Origin: an uncultured Eubacteriales bacterium
Lineage (GTDB): Bacteria; Bacillota; Clostridia; Oscillospirales; Butyricicoccaceae
Assembly (NCBI GenBank): GCA_910586105.1
Contig: CAJUGU010000027.1
Coordinates: 1-36,148 of the forward strand
DNA length: 36,148 nt
Reading direction: 5' to 3'
Below the pieces are notes generated by a model. It saw only the letters and a list, made by a program, of their open reading frames with translations, was not told the DNA's origin and made no database searches. Of this stretch, positions 7,167 through 15,117 are shown piece by piece (position 1 is the first letter of the stretch; every line of letters starts with the position of its first letter). A program made the position numbers and the translations under genes.

Positions 7167-7318
7167 CTTCGTCCCGCCGTCCTTTTGGCGGGACGAAGGC
7201 GCACGCATAAGCGGCCTTCACCGCGCCGATCCCGCCCGCAGGCGAGAAAGGGATTCCAAAGGGACGCGTCCCTTTGGCGCTGTCCGCGCAGGACCGGGGT
7301 CCCGGGGCGGCGCCCCGG
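7167..7318. repeat. Cluster of three GC-rich palindromes (intergenic repeat-like element)
   Basis: Three hairpins sit in one gene-free stretch. 7167-7198 has a 12-bp stem around CTTCGTCCCGCC, 7256-7277 is a perfect 22-bp palindrome centred on ACGCGT, and 7302-7318 has a 7-bp stem CCGGGGC. The surroundings are free of ribosome sites. This looks like a REP-like element of the kind scattered in Ruminococcaceae genomes, but copy number cannot be judged from one window. Confidence 0.55.
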
Positions 7319-7337
7319 CTCCCCTCACGCCTTCCTC

Positions 7338-7925
7338 TTAAAGCGCAAACGCGACCTGATCCTCGGAGATGCGGATACTGGTGAAGTGTATCCCGCGTTC
7401 CGTCAACGCCTGATTGGCCGCCGCCGTCAGCTGGTCGGACAGCAGCCCGGAAAGCTGGACGGGCAGGCCATAACCGCCTGCTTCGATCGTTTCCACAGCC
7501 AGCTGTAACTCGCCAGTCTCCCGATCGCAGCCTGCGCTCAAGACGGTCCGCAGCGCACAGCGCTCCGGCATCAATAGCAGAAGCGTCCTCGGCGTGCCGC
7601 TGACCAGTGTTTCCAGCTTTTCCTTCAGCAGGTCGCCCCGCGCCTCGATCGTCCCATCCGCACAGGGTTTCAGCCGGATGTCCCCGATCGGGGTCTCCTC
7701 CGGCAGCGCCGCCCGCAGGAGCGTTGTCAGCTCCGCCCCGGAAAATGCGATTTCCGCCGCAGTCTCTTCGGCGATCTGCGCCCCAGCCGCCGCATTCTCC
7801 ACAACGGCATGCGGCCGGTGCAGTTCGACCGGTTCATACAGCACCATCCTGCCCACGATCGCAATGCTTGCGGCTGCGCAAACACCTAATATTGCGGTAT
7901 AGATCAAGCTCCGATCCTGCTCCAT
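7338..7925 (-). CDS. Membrane-anchored protein, unknown function
   Basis: 195 residues with a single N-terminal transmembrane segment (about residues 7-25, TAILGVCAAASIAIVG) and an extracytoplasmic domain. The latter is rich in amphipathic strands and helices and ends in SIRISEDQVAFAL. The organisation, short cytoplasmic start, one TM helix and a 150-residue outer domain, recalls YpmS/DUF2140-like proteins, but I see no diagnostic motif. GGAGG lies nine bases before the ATG at 7925, so codons upstream of that ATG are not used. No operon partner: the flanking genes are on the other strand. Confidence 0.7.
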   Translation of the reverse strand: MEQDRSLIYTAILGVCAAASIAIVGRMVLYEPVELHRPHAVVENAAAGAQIAEETAAEIAFSGAELTTLLRAALPEETPIGDIRLKPCADGTIEARGDLLKEKLETLVSGTPRTLLLLMPERCALRTVLSAGCDRETGELQLAVETIEAGGYGLPVQLSGLLSDQLTAAANQALTERGIHFTSIRISEDQVAFAL

Positions 7926-8071
7926 TCGTCCATTCCTCCAACCTTTTGCTGCTTTGTCCGGTTTCAAACGCATTTGCGGCGCAGCCCAGCAAAGCGATCC
8001 TGCCGCGATCCGCATACCCTTTTCGGGGTACGCTGTAGTTTATGCATAAAATTGGACATTCATGCTCCTGT

Positions 8072-8099
8072 CACCGATTTTTTTCCACGGCATAGTCTG
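8072..8099 (+). promoter_or_regulatory. Candidate SigK/SigE-like promoter of the 8176 gene
   Basis: CACC (8072-8075), 15 bases, CATAGTCTG (8091-8099). It parallels CACC-N16-CATAGTATG before the small Cys-rich gene at 3834. The resemblance to mother-cell sporulation promoters is by eye only. Confidence 0.4.
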
Positions 8100-8175
8100 A
8101 GATAGAAGCCCGCTGAAAGCCTTTCGGCGCTTCCAAATCACGGGCTTTCCCAAAACATATTTGGAGGTAAATCTT

Positions 8176-9153
8176 ATGTCTGAAAGAGTCATGCCCGGAC
8201 CCGTCGGTGCAAACGCCTGTGTTCGGGAAGCGGTATGCATCCACACCAAAAAGGTCTATGATTCCTGCAAGAGCAAAGAATGTATGCGCGATATCCGCGT
8301 ATACCTCACCCGCCAGTCACAGCAGTACATCGACGCCCACCCCGACGCGGCTGTCAAGCCCCGTGAGGCGGAGCTCCTGTTCGTCCAGATCGACGTGGAA
8401 AAGGTCGCTTTCAACCGCGGCTTTTACTCCGTTGACGTCCGGTTCTTCTACCGGATCGAGTGCGACGCCTACGGTACGCTTGGCCGCGCGGAAATGCTCC
8501 GCGGCTTTGCCGTCACGGATAAGCGCGTGATCCTGTTCGGCAGCGAGGGCGGCGCGCGGATCTTCTCCTCGCGGTATGTTTCCAACGACCCCGACATCCA
8601 GCTCGCCGAACGGGCGAACCGGCCCGAGGCGGTCGTCGAAGTCCTCGACCCGATCATCCTTGACGCAAAGGTCGTTGAACCGACTTACCGCTGCGGCTGC
8701 TGCTGCTCGATCTCGGAAGTCCCCAGCTGCATCACGCGCTGCTTCGGCGAAGATATCGACCTGCTCCCCGGCGACAACAACCTTTCCAACCGCTTGTTCG
8801 TAACGCTCGGCCAGTTCTCGATCATCCGCCTGGAACGCGACATCCAGCTGTTGATGCCGGCCTACGACGTCTGCCTGCCCGAAAAGGATTGCAGCAGCGC
8901 CGGCAACGATACCGAAGATCCGTGCGAGGCGTTTGACCGCTTTGCATTCCCATTTGACGAGTTCTTCCCGGCGGGCGGCGACCGTAGGCCTTCCAACAAC
9001 TGCTGCTGCGAACCGATCGGCCACCCCGGCGGGAATGGCGGCCCCTGCGCGCCCAGCATCCCCGGCCCTGGCCCCGGCGGTCAGAATCCCGGCGCATCCG
9101 GTTCCAATCCCTGCAACCATCCGAACAACAACTGCTGCAAACATTGCTGCTGA
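8176..9153 (+). CDS. Conserved clostridial protein with Cys-rich Pro/Gly tail
   Basis: 325 residues. The N-terminal part starts with a Cys-containing segment (VREAVCIHTKKVYDSC, C21 and C31). Residues 40-165 form a strand-rich domain with FNRGFYSVDVRFFY and DKRVILFGSEG stretches that I recognise as conserved across spore-forming Clostridia without a firm name. A Cys cluster follows at 173-189 (RCGCCCSISEV). From about 268 the protein becomes a low-complexity Pro/Gly/Asn tail carrying CCC, CNHPNNNCC and a terminal CKHCC. GGAGG lies eight bases before the ATG. A candidate sporulation promoter upstream suggests a spore-coat or crust role; this is inference. A strong terminator follows. Confidence 0.8.
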   Translation: MSERVMPGPVGANACVREAVCIHTKKVYDSCKSKECMRDIRVYLTRQSQQYIDAHPDAAVKPREAELLFVQIDVEKVAFNRGFYSVDVRFFYRIECDAYGTLGRAEMLRGFAVTDKRVILFGSEGGARIFSSRYVSNDPDIQLAERANRPEAVVEVLDPIILDAKVVEPTYRCGCCCSISEVPSCITRCFGEDIDLLPGDNNLSNRLFVTLGQFSIIRLERDIQLLMPAYDVCLPEKDCSSAGNDTEDPCEAFDRFAFPFDEFFPAGGDRRPSNNCCCEPIGHPGGNGGPCAPSIPGPGPGGQNPGASGSNPCNHPNNNCCKHCC

Positions 9154-9157
9154 TATC

Positions 9158-9204
9158 CCAAAGGCTGCTGCGAAGATCTCGCAGCAGCCTTTGGCTTTCC
9201 TTTC
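9158..9204 (+). terminator. Rho-independent terminator after the 8176 gene
   Basis: A 16-bp perfect stem (9158-9173 / 9179-9194) with a 5-base loop, followed by CTTTCCTTTC. Begins four bases after the stop codon. Confidence 0.9.
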
Positions 9205-9277
9205 ATGCGGTAATACATCCCACTGGCACGGAACCCGTGCGCAGCCCACGTCTTGGATCGAACCATCCCGCCTGCGG

Positions 9278-9321
9278 CAAAAAGGCCCTCCCGTCCACAC
9301 ATCTGCGCAGCGGAGAGCCTT
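9278..9321 (-). terminator. Terminator of the ABC importer/DUF1847 operon
   Basis: On the minus strand AAGGCTCTC pairs with GAGGGCCTT (one G:T) across a 22-base loop and is followed by TTTG. Position fits the end of the 9350-12844 operon. Confidence 0.6.
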
Positions 9322-9349
9322 TCGTTTCCGCCGTTTATGATACCGGCGT

Positions 9350-10003
9350 TTATACGCCCAGCTCCTTCTTGAACCGGGAATACATCGAATTTGCGGTATA
9401 GAGCGCCGCCGCCGGATTGTGCGCCAGTACACGGTCCTTTACGATCATCACGGTCGTTGGCGCCTGCGAATGCTTCAGGAACAGGGTGTCATGGCCCACG
9501 CACAGCCCGATCACGATATTAAAGTCCGTCCCCTGCGCGGCAAGCTCCAGCGCCTGCAGGATCGGATTGCACATCGATTCATGCCCGCAGCCACGGTTCA
9601 GCTTGAGCGTATCCGGAATACCGATCTCACTTTTGTCGATCGCCCCGATCTTACAGCCGACCACATAACAATCGATCTCCCGGGCGCGCAGGATCTTTAC
9701 GAAGGTGCGGGTCTCATTCATCAGCCCGACGCATGAGGCAATACCGACCTTCCGGAAGCCCATGCGCTGGATAAACTCGATCGTCTCCTCGACGCGCGTC
9801 AGCCGCCCATAAAATTCGCCCTCGATCCCAGCGGAGACCCGCGCGATTTTGCCCAGCAGTTCGTCTTCCTGATAAGCGGCTACCGCTTGCGCAAGCCGTT
9901 CCGGATCTACCTGCCCAGTCAAGCAGAATGCCGGATATTTGCTTTCGTCACGGCTGCGGCACGCCAGCGCGGCGCAGTCCGCACAGCTGCATTTCATTTC
10001 CAT
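9350..10003 (-). CDS. DUF1847 domain protein (predicted metal-binding)
   Basis: 217 residues. The N-terminus has a Cys cluster, C5, C7, C10, C15 and C27 (MKCSCADCAALAC ... AFCLTG), the hallmark of this family. The remainder looks like an alpha/beta domain with further conserved Cys in KVGIASCVGL, YVVGCKIG, RGCGHESMCNP and IGLCVGHD. The function is unknown; metal binding is suggested by the Cys pattern. AGGAGG lies six bases before the ATG at 10003 and inside the end of the substrate-binding-protein gene, whose stop codon is one base upstream. The two are therefore translationally coupled. As last gene of an importer operon, it may handle the imported substrate or a metal needed for it. Confidence 0.88.
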   Translation of the reverse strand: MEMKCSCADCAALACRSRDESKYPAFCLTGQVDPERLAQAVAAYQEDELLGKIARVSAGIEGEFYGRLTRVEETIEFIQRMGFRKVGIASCVGLMNETRTFVKILRAREIDCYVVGCKIGAIDKSEIGIPDTLKLNRGCGHESMCNPILQALELAAQGTDFNIVIGLCVGHDTLFLKHSQAPTTVMIVKDRVLAHNPAAALYTANSMYSRFKKELGV

Positions 10004-10004
10004 A

Positions 10005-11096
10005 TTATACCTCCTCGACCGGTTCCCCGGCGCTGTCGACCGGCGTTCCGTCCGTCGTGTAAGAATCGGGCACATCCTCATAGAACCGGTAAACCTGATC
10101 GGTGAACGCCTGCGCGTCCGTGTCCGCGTTCAGTACGCCGATCTGCGAAAGCTGCTCCACGCTCAGCAGAATCGCGTCATAGCCGCCCTGCACCGACGGA
10201 ATGTAATTGTAAGATTTTAAAACATTGGCGTTAAAATCCAAATCGCCGGTGACATATTTCTGGTCAAGCTGGATCTGCGCAGCCTCCTCTGGATGCTCAT
10301 TCACATAGACCGCCGCCTTCAATACCGCGCGGGTATACGCCGCCGCAATCTCCGGGTGTTCCTCCGCCAGCGCGGTGCTGACGAAGGACGCGCAGCAATA
10401 TTCGTCCCTGAACTGGTCGCTGACCGCAGTGTCGACCAGCACGTTCAAATCATATTGCTCCGCATACTGCGACGCCGTCGGGTCGCCGATCGCAATGACA
10501 TCGATCGCGCCGTTTTCCAGCGCCTGCCCCAAATCCGAGCCCGAAAAGACGGCGAATTCCACCTCCGGGTCGCGTTCGTCGAAGGAAATGCCCTCCGCCG
10601 CCAGCACGCGCTTGGATACAATGGTCTCGGCGCCCGCCAGCCCCGATACGCCGATCCTCTTGCCACGCAGGTCCGCCGGGGTCTCGATCCCGCTGTCCTT
10701 CGGTACCAGCAGTTTGATGCAGCCGGTATGGATGCCTGCTGTGAAAACGATCGGCAGCCCGTTTTCGATCGGCTGGAGAAATTTGCCAATCAGGCCGAAA
10801 CCCCCGTCGACCTGTCCCGCGCCAATGGCTTCCTGCACGTGCGCCGCGTCGACCTGTATGTTTTCGGCGTCGATCCCTTCCGCCTCAAAAAATCCCAGCT
10901 CCACCGCCAGATGCAGCGGGGCCTGGCACAGCGACGGCGAGTAAGCGACCCGCAGATGGAAAGGTTCGGTGTCTGCTCCGGTTTGCGCCGCGCTGTCCTG
11001 TGCGGTATCGCTCTGCGCCGTGCCGGAACCAGCGCCGCAGGCCGTCAGCCCGGTCAGCGTCAGCGCCAGCAGCAGGGTCAAAATACGTTTCTTCAT
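10005..11096 (-). CDS. ABC importer substrate-binding lipoprotein (NMT1/SsuA-like)
   Basis: 363 residues. A lipoprotein signal peptide ends at lipobox LTAC (Cys 20). A Gln/Asp/Ala-rich linker follows, then a type-2 periplasmic-binding fold of the NMT1/THI5/SsuA kind. Its signature is the N-terminal strand RVAYSP...PLHLAVELGFFEAEG and the ADLRGKRIGVSG segment near the middle. It captures a small ligand outside the membrane and delivers it to the permease at 11897-12844. The family covers sulfonates, taurine, pyrimidine precursors and others, so the ligand cannot be named. Unusual Cys residues occur close to the expected ligand cleft (SLCQAP, HTGCIKLL). AAGGAG lies about eight bases before the ATG at 11096. 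Confidence 0.88.
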   Translation of the reverse strand: MKKRILTLLLALTLTGLTACGAGSGTAQSDTAQDSAAQTGADTEPFHLRVAYSPSLCQAPLHLAVELGFFEAEGIDAENIQVDAAHVQEAIGAGQVDGGFGLIGKFLQPIENGLPIVFTAGIHTGCIKLLVPKDSGIETPADLRGKRIGVSGLAGAETIVSKRVLAAEGISFDERDPEVEFAVFSGSDLGQALENGAIDVIAIGDPTASQYAEQYDLNVLVDTAVSDQFRDEYCCASFVSTALAEEHPEIAAAYTRAVLKAAVYVNEHPEEAAQIQLDQKYVTGDLDFNANVLKSYNYIPSVQGGYDAILLSVEQLSQIGVLNADTDAQAFTDQVYRFYEDVPDSYTTDGTPVDSAGEPVEEV

Positions 11097-11129
11097 GACG
11101 ATCTCTCCTTTTGTTGTCTATTCAAATAC

Positions 11130-11903
11130 TTATAAATAATAGTCCGGCTCCTGCACTACGCCGCCGAAATCCAGCAGCCGGAGCACCTCCGCACGGCAGT
11201 GCAGGAAGTCGTCGCTGCTGCGGGCGCGTGGGTGCGCCAGCTTTACGGGAACGATGCGCGTGATCCGTCCCGGCCGCGGCGTCATAACGACGATCTGATC
11301 CGAAAGATAGACCGCTTCGTCCACGTCGTGCGTCACCATGACCATGGTCATCCGCTGTTCCCGCCAGATGCGGAGCAGTTCATCCTGAATATTCATACGG
11401 GTGAAGGCGTCCAGCGCGCCGAGCGGTTCGTCCAGCAGCAGCACCTTGGGCCGTCCGGCCAGCGCCCTTGCCAGCGCGGCGCGCTGGCACATCCCGCCCG
11501 AAAGCTGATGCGGATAGTATTTTTCAAAGCCTTCCAGCCCGACCAGCCGCAGCAGCGCCTGTACCTCGTCCGCATGGTAAATGCCCCGCGCCCGCAGGCC
11601 GAAGGCGACGTTTTCATAGATGCTCAGCCACGGGAACAATGTATGCTCCTGAAACATGAAGCCCCGGTCGCTGCCCGGTTTGGACAGCCGCGCGCCATCC
11701 AGCGTCAGCGTGCCTTCGTCGGGCGCGATCAGTCCGGCGATCAGCCGCAGCATCGTGGACTTGCCGCAGCCCGACGGGCCAATCAGCGAGACAAAGGAAC
11801 CGGGTTCGATCCTGAGGTCGACCCCGTACAGCGCCGCGACCGTCTCCCCCTGCGGGTTTTCATAACGCTTGCCGACGCCGGAAAGCGCGATCTCCCCTAC
11901 CAT
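11130..11903 (-). CDS. ABC importer ATPase (SsuB/TauB family)
   Basis: 257 residues. Walker A GPSGCGKST at 42-50, Q-loop MFQEHTLFPW near 83-92, signature LSGGM at 134-138, Walker B VLLLDEP at 154-160, H-loop VTHDVDEA near 190. The PWLS after the Q-loop and the DVDEA switch are typical of nitrate/sulfonate/taurine-type ATPases. The ATG at 11903 overlaps the permease stop codon by 7 bases, so the two are co-translated. It supplies ATP hydrolysis to the importer on the cytoplasmic side. Confidence 0.95.
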   Translation of the reverse strand: MVGEIALSGVGKRYENPQGETVAALYGVDLRIEPGSFVSLIGPSGCGKSTMLRLIAGLIAPDEGTLTLDGARLSKPGSDRGFMFQEHTLFPWLSIYENVAFGLRARGIYHADEVQALLRLVGLEGFEKYYPHQLSGGMCQRAALARALAGRPKVLLLDEPLGALDAFTRMNIQDELLRIWREQRMTMVMVTHDVDEAVYLSDQIVVMTPRPGRITRIVPVKLAHPRARSSDDFLHCRAEVLRLLDFGGVVQEPDYYL

Positions 11904-12844
11904 TTAATGACCCCCTTTTGCCAGACCAGCAGCCGGTCCCGGACGCGGAACAGCAAAGTGATCATGCCGTAGCAGCTCACGCTCATGACGATCAACCCCG
12001 CGTAGACATTCGCATATGCCATCATATCCTTTTGCCAGTTGATGTACCAGCCGATCCCATATTTCGCGCCCAGCATTTCGGCAGTGATCAGCGTGATAAA
12101 GGACGCGGTCGTGCCGTTAAACAGGCCAATAAACATCGAGGGCATCGCCGCCGGGATGCCAACCCGCAAAATGGTATACCGCCCGCTTGCGCCCAGCGTC
12201 GCCGCCGCCTCAAAGTAAGCGTTGGGGATCGAAGCGATCCCGCTGCTGGTCAGGATCGTCGTGGGGAACCAGACCGCCAGCGCGATCAGGAACGCGCTCG
12301 CTGAAACCATCGTCGGGAAACTGACCAGCACCAGCGGTACCCACGCAGTGGAAGGGATCGGCCCCAGCACCCGGACCAGCGGGTAGACCCAATAACGGAC
12401 GCGCCTGCTGAACCCGATCGCGACCCCGGTCAGGCACCCGGCTGCCGCCCCGCAAATCCATCCAGTCAACTGGATACGCAGAGAGTAAAGCAGGCAGGCG
12501 CCCAAAAAAGGCGCATCCTCGATCAGCACCCCAAACACCCGATCCAGCGACGGGAAATAAAGCACGGGAAGCGTCGCCATTTTCGCGGTCAGCAGGTTCA
12601 GGATGCACAGGAACGTCAGCAACCCGCTCAGGAACGGCGCTTTTTCGGCGTATCGCGCCCGGAAGCCCGGGCGGATCAGCCCAAGCAGGAATGCCGCCGC
12701 CGCCAGCAGTGCCACGCCCACCACCAACAGCGCAAAATAAGGGCGCTTTGCCGATGGGTGCGCCGCCGAATCGGGCACGGCGCAGGTGACCGCCAGCACA
12801 GCCACCGCCGCTATCAGCGGCAGGATACTTTTCCATGTTTTCAA
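11897..12844 (-). CDS. ABC importer permease (SsuC/TauC family), TTG start
   Basis: 315 residues, longer than the usual 250-270 because of two extra N-terminal transmembrane segments (about 7-25 and 36-58) before the binding-protein-dependent permease core. The EAA coupling loop is EAAATLGASGRYTILRVGIP, around residues 212-231. I place the start at TTG 12844 (LKTW read as MKTW), because GAAGGTG lies about eight bases upstream and no ATG or GTG is in frame near it. First gene of the importer operon, preceded by a leader of about 300 bases and the promoter at 13155-13182. Confidence 0.88.
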   Translation of the reverse strand: MKTWKSILPLIAAVAVLAVTCAVPDSAAHPSAKRPYFALLVVGVALLAAAAFLLGLIRPGFRARYAEKAPFLSGLLTFLCILNLLTAKMATLPVLYFPSLDRVFGVLIEDAPFLGACLLYSLRIQLTGWICGAAAGCLTGVAIGFSRRVRYWVYPLVRVLGPIPSTAWVPLVLVSFPTMVSASAFLIALAVWFPTTILTSSGIASIPNAYFEAAATLGASGRYTILRVGIPAAMPSMFIGLFNGTTASFITLITAEMLGAKYGIGWYINWQKDMMAYANVYAGLIVMSVSCYGMITLLFRVRDRLLVWQKGVIKW

Positions 12845-12972
12845 AAATCAAACACCTTCTTTTGTTTCATGTTTCCGACCGGCTCCCCCAACCGCCTGCT
12901 GGGAAGCTCCTTGGGAAGCGGCGCGCCGCTTCGATCGCTTCGCGTCGGCTGCTTTTCCGGCCAACGCTCTTT

Positions 12973-13095
12973 TCAACATCGCCCCGCAGGGCACATTCGC
13001 CGTCCGTTCCCGCCGCAGCGACGCTGTAATGACCGTTTTAACATCACGATCCCCCTTCCTTGAATGCACATTCGGCAACCCTCGCCCGGTTTCAC
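12973..13095 (-). CDS. Possible 40-residue Cys-containing small ORF in the importer leader
   Basis: A GTG at 13095 has GGAGGG seven bases upstream and opens 40 codons containing five Cys (7, 10, 27, 35, 40), including a CRMC pair, and many Arg and Gly. It lies inside the long leader of the importer operon. It may be a leader peptide or chance; the surrounding DNA is GC-rich and open in several frames. The rest of the leader (12845-12972) contains an 18-bp palindrome GAAGCGGC/GCCGCTTC and no further signal. Confidence 0.25.
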   Translation of the reverse strand: MKPGEGCRMCIQGRGIVMLKRSLQRRCGGNGRRMCPAGRC

Positions 13096-13154
13096 CGTCC
13101 GACCCTCCATAAACATACTATTCATATATGATTTATAGGCTTTGCCTGTAAACT

Positions 13155-13182
13155 ATTTTACACCGCCGCCATGATTTGTCAA
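13155..13182 (-). promoter_or_regulatory. Sigma-A promoter of the ABC importer operon
   Basis: TTGACA (13182-13177), 16 bases, TAAAAT (13160-13155) with an extended TG. Transcribes leftward into a leader of about 300 bases. Confidence 0.75.
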
Positions 13183-13189
13183 GAAGAAG

Positions 13190-13225
13190 TTTCGCACTTC
13201 CCCGTTTTTTGGAGGAAGTGCGAAA
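13190..13225. terminator. Hairpin between ilvB and the importer promoter
   Basis: A perfect 12-bp stem (TTTCGCACTTCC / GGAAGTGCGAAA) with a 12-base loop, about 70 bases past the acetolactate synthase stop. A U-tract is lacking on the minus strand, so it is an incomplete terminator or a bidirectional structure. Confidence 0.5.
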
Positions 13226-13293
13226 AATCACCAACGTTTTCAAGGCGGTTTCCATCGATTTTCACCTTGTCTTTGGAAAAACAGCCATTGCAG

Positions 13294-15018
13294 TTATTCC
13301 AACCGCATTTCGTCCAGCGCCGCCCCGGGCGGGACGATCGGCAATACGTCCCATTCCGGCGAAACGCAGCATTCCAGAAGAACCGGCCCTTTGGCCTGCC
13401 GCGCCTGCCTGAGCGCCGGGAGCAGCTCTGTATCCTGCGTCGCACGGAACCCTGCAACGCCGCAACTCTCCGCAAGCCGCACAAGATCCGGCAGATACGG
13501 CGGGCATTCCACCTGGCCGCAACGCCCCGCGCAGCTGCGCCGTCCCCGCAGGCAGGTACCGGAATAACGCCCGCCGTAAAACATTTTTTGCCATTGGCGG
13601 ACGTTCCCCAAAACCGTATTTTGCAGCACGCAAATCAATAACGGGAGCTCCAGCGCCGCCGCCGTGGTCAGCTCCTGCAAATTCATTTGCAGCCCGCCGT
13701 CCCCGGTGATGCAGACGACCGGACGCTCGGGCGCGGCCAGCTTCGCGCCGATCGCCGCCGGGAGCCCATATCCCATCGTCCCCAGCCCGCCCGAAAGCAG
13801 CAGGCGCTGCCCGCGCGCCAGTTCCAGAAACTGCCCCGCCCACAGCTGGTTTTGCCCCACGTCCGCAACGAACAGCGCCCCCGGGAAGGCTTTCCCGACC
13901 GCGCGGAGGATGCATTCCGGCGTGAAGCCCTCCCCCATCGCCAGCGGGTACGCCTGCTTCCAGCCATCGATCTGCGCGCGCCATTCGGTATAGTTCCCTT
14001 CCGGCTGCCGCTGTAAAAGTGCGCGGAGCACTGCCTTTGCGTCCGCCACGAGCGCCAGCCCCGCCGCGATATTCCGCGAGATCGCCGACGCGTCCAGCTC
14101 CACATGGATCAGGTACGCCTCTGGCGCGAACGTACCCGGCCGCCCCGTGATCCGATCGTTGAACCGCGCCCCGATCGCCAGCAGCACGTCGCACTCGCTC
14201 ACCGCGCGGTTTGCCGCAACGCTTCCATGGATCCCCAGATTGCCTACCCACAGCGGATGCGCCGTCGGCAGGGAGCCCATCCCCATCAGGGTCGTTACTA
14301 CCGGGATGCCGGCGCGGATGGCGAAGGCTTCCAGCTCGGCCTCAGCCCGCCCCAAATGCACGCCGCCGCCTGCTAAAATGACTGGTTTTCGCGCCAACCG
14401 CAAGCGCTCCGCCACGGCTTCGAGCCGCCGCTCATCCAGCGCCGGTACCGTGACGCCCGCAGACGCCCCCGGCGGATAACAGTCTTCCCCCAGCGCCTGC
14501 TGGATGTCCTTGGGCAACTCGATTACGACCGGGCCCGGCTTGCCCTCCCGCGCGACGCGGAAGGCTTCCTGGACCGTCCGCGCAAGCTCTTCCCGCCGCC
14601 GGACGCAAAATACCTGCTTGCAGATGCTCCGCATGACGGCGGCAACGTCGACCTCCTGAAACGACCGCCGTTCCAACAGCGCCGTCGGTACCTGTCCCGC
14701 GATACATACCAGCGGAATGCTGTCCGCATAGGCGGTCGCCACGCCGGTGGTCAGGTTTGTCGCCCCCGGGCCGCTGGTCGCGATGCAAACGCCGACCTTG
14801 CCCGTTGTCCGGGCATAGCCGTCCGCCATATGTACCATGCCCTGCTCGTGGCGCGGCAGGATCAATTCCAGCGCGGGCGTATCGGCGAGCGCATCGAACA
14901 GGTCGATCACCTGCCCGCCGGGATAACCGAATACCTGCCGCACGCCCTCCGCGCACAGCGCTTTGCATACCAACGCCGCGCCGGTCAGGCTTTGCCGCAC
15001 TTCCATTTTCTGTTCCAT
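13294..15018 (-). CDS. ilvB: Acetolactate synthase large subunit, Cys-insert type
   Basis: 574 residues. This thiamine-diphosphate enzyme condenses two pyruvates to acetolactate, the first common step of valine/leucine synthesis. The catalytic Glu is E58 in RHEQGMVHMADGYAR. The central domain is standard, and the ThDP/Mg motif GDGGLQMN starts at residue 439. Oddities: the usual NN after the ThDP motif reads QN (VLQNTVLG), and between FYGGRYSGT and the next conserved block there is an extra segment with C489, C496, C500 and C505. No small regulatory subunit (ilvN/ilvH) adjoins. GGGAGG lies seven bases before the ATG at 15018; the open frame continues 33 codons further upstream through a terminator-like hairpin, which I read as leader. 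A catabolic AlsS role is possible but less likely. Confidence 0.9.
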   Translation of the reverse strand: MEQKMEVRQSLTGAALVCKALCAEGVRQVFGYPGGQVIDLFDALADTPALELILPRHEQGMVHMADGYARTTGKVGVCIATSGPGATNLTTGVATAYADSIPLVCIAGQVPTALLERRSFQEVDVAAVMRSICKQVFCVRRREELARTVQEAFRVAREGKPGPVVIELPKDIQQALGEDCYPPGASAGVTVPALDERRLEAVAERLRLARKPVILAGGGVHLGRAEAELEAFAIRAGIPVVTTLMGMGSLPTAHPLWVGNLGIHGSVAANRAVSECDVLLAIGARFNDRITGRPGTFAPEAYLIHVELDASAISRNIAAGLALVADAKAVLRALLQRQPEGNYTEWRAQIDGWKQAYPLAMGEGFTPECILRAVGKAFPGALFVADVGQNQLWAGQFLELARGQRLLLSGGLGTMGYGLPAAIGAKLAAPERPVVCITGDGGLQMNLQELTTAAALELPLLICVLQNTVLGNVRQWQKMFYGGRYSGTCLRGRRSCAGRCGQVECPPYLPDLVRLAESCGVAGFRATQDTELLPALRQARQAKGPVLLECCVSPEWDVLPIVPPGAALDEMRLE

Positions 15019-15040
15019 GTGAATTCCTCCCTCGTTATTC

Positions 15041-15092
15041 ATGCAAGCACTTGCTTGCATATACTCCCCAAAAACCGGCGCTTTCCAGCGCC
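15041..15092 (-). promoter_or_regulatory. ilvB leader: inverted repeat and terminator-like hairpin
   Basis: On the minus strand, hairpin GGCGCT-GGAA-AGCGCC followed by GGTTTTT (15092-15070) looks like a Rho-independent terminator placed before the gene. It is followed by inverted repeat ATGCAAGC-N4-GCTTGCAT (15060-15041). This suggests attenuation or operator control, but no branched-chain-rich leader peptide and no T-box sequence is visible. Confidence 0.4.
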
Positions 15093-15117
15093 AGCTTGTT
15101 TGTCTGTGGTTTTCCAA

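Noticed and set aside
12848..13078. 76-codon minus-strand frame in the importer leader
   Set aside because: Basic, repetitive sequence from GC-rich palindromic DNA, TTG start without a good ribosome site; the 40-codon GTG frame beside it is only slightly better.
12845..13154. Riboswitch (guanidine or TPP) before the importer
   Set aside because: The conserved core sequences of either class are not present.
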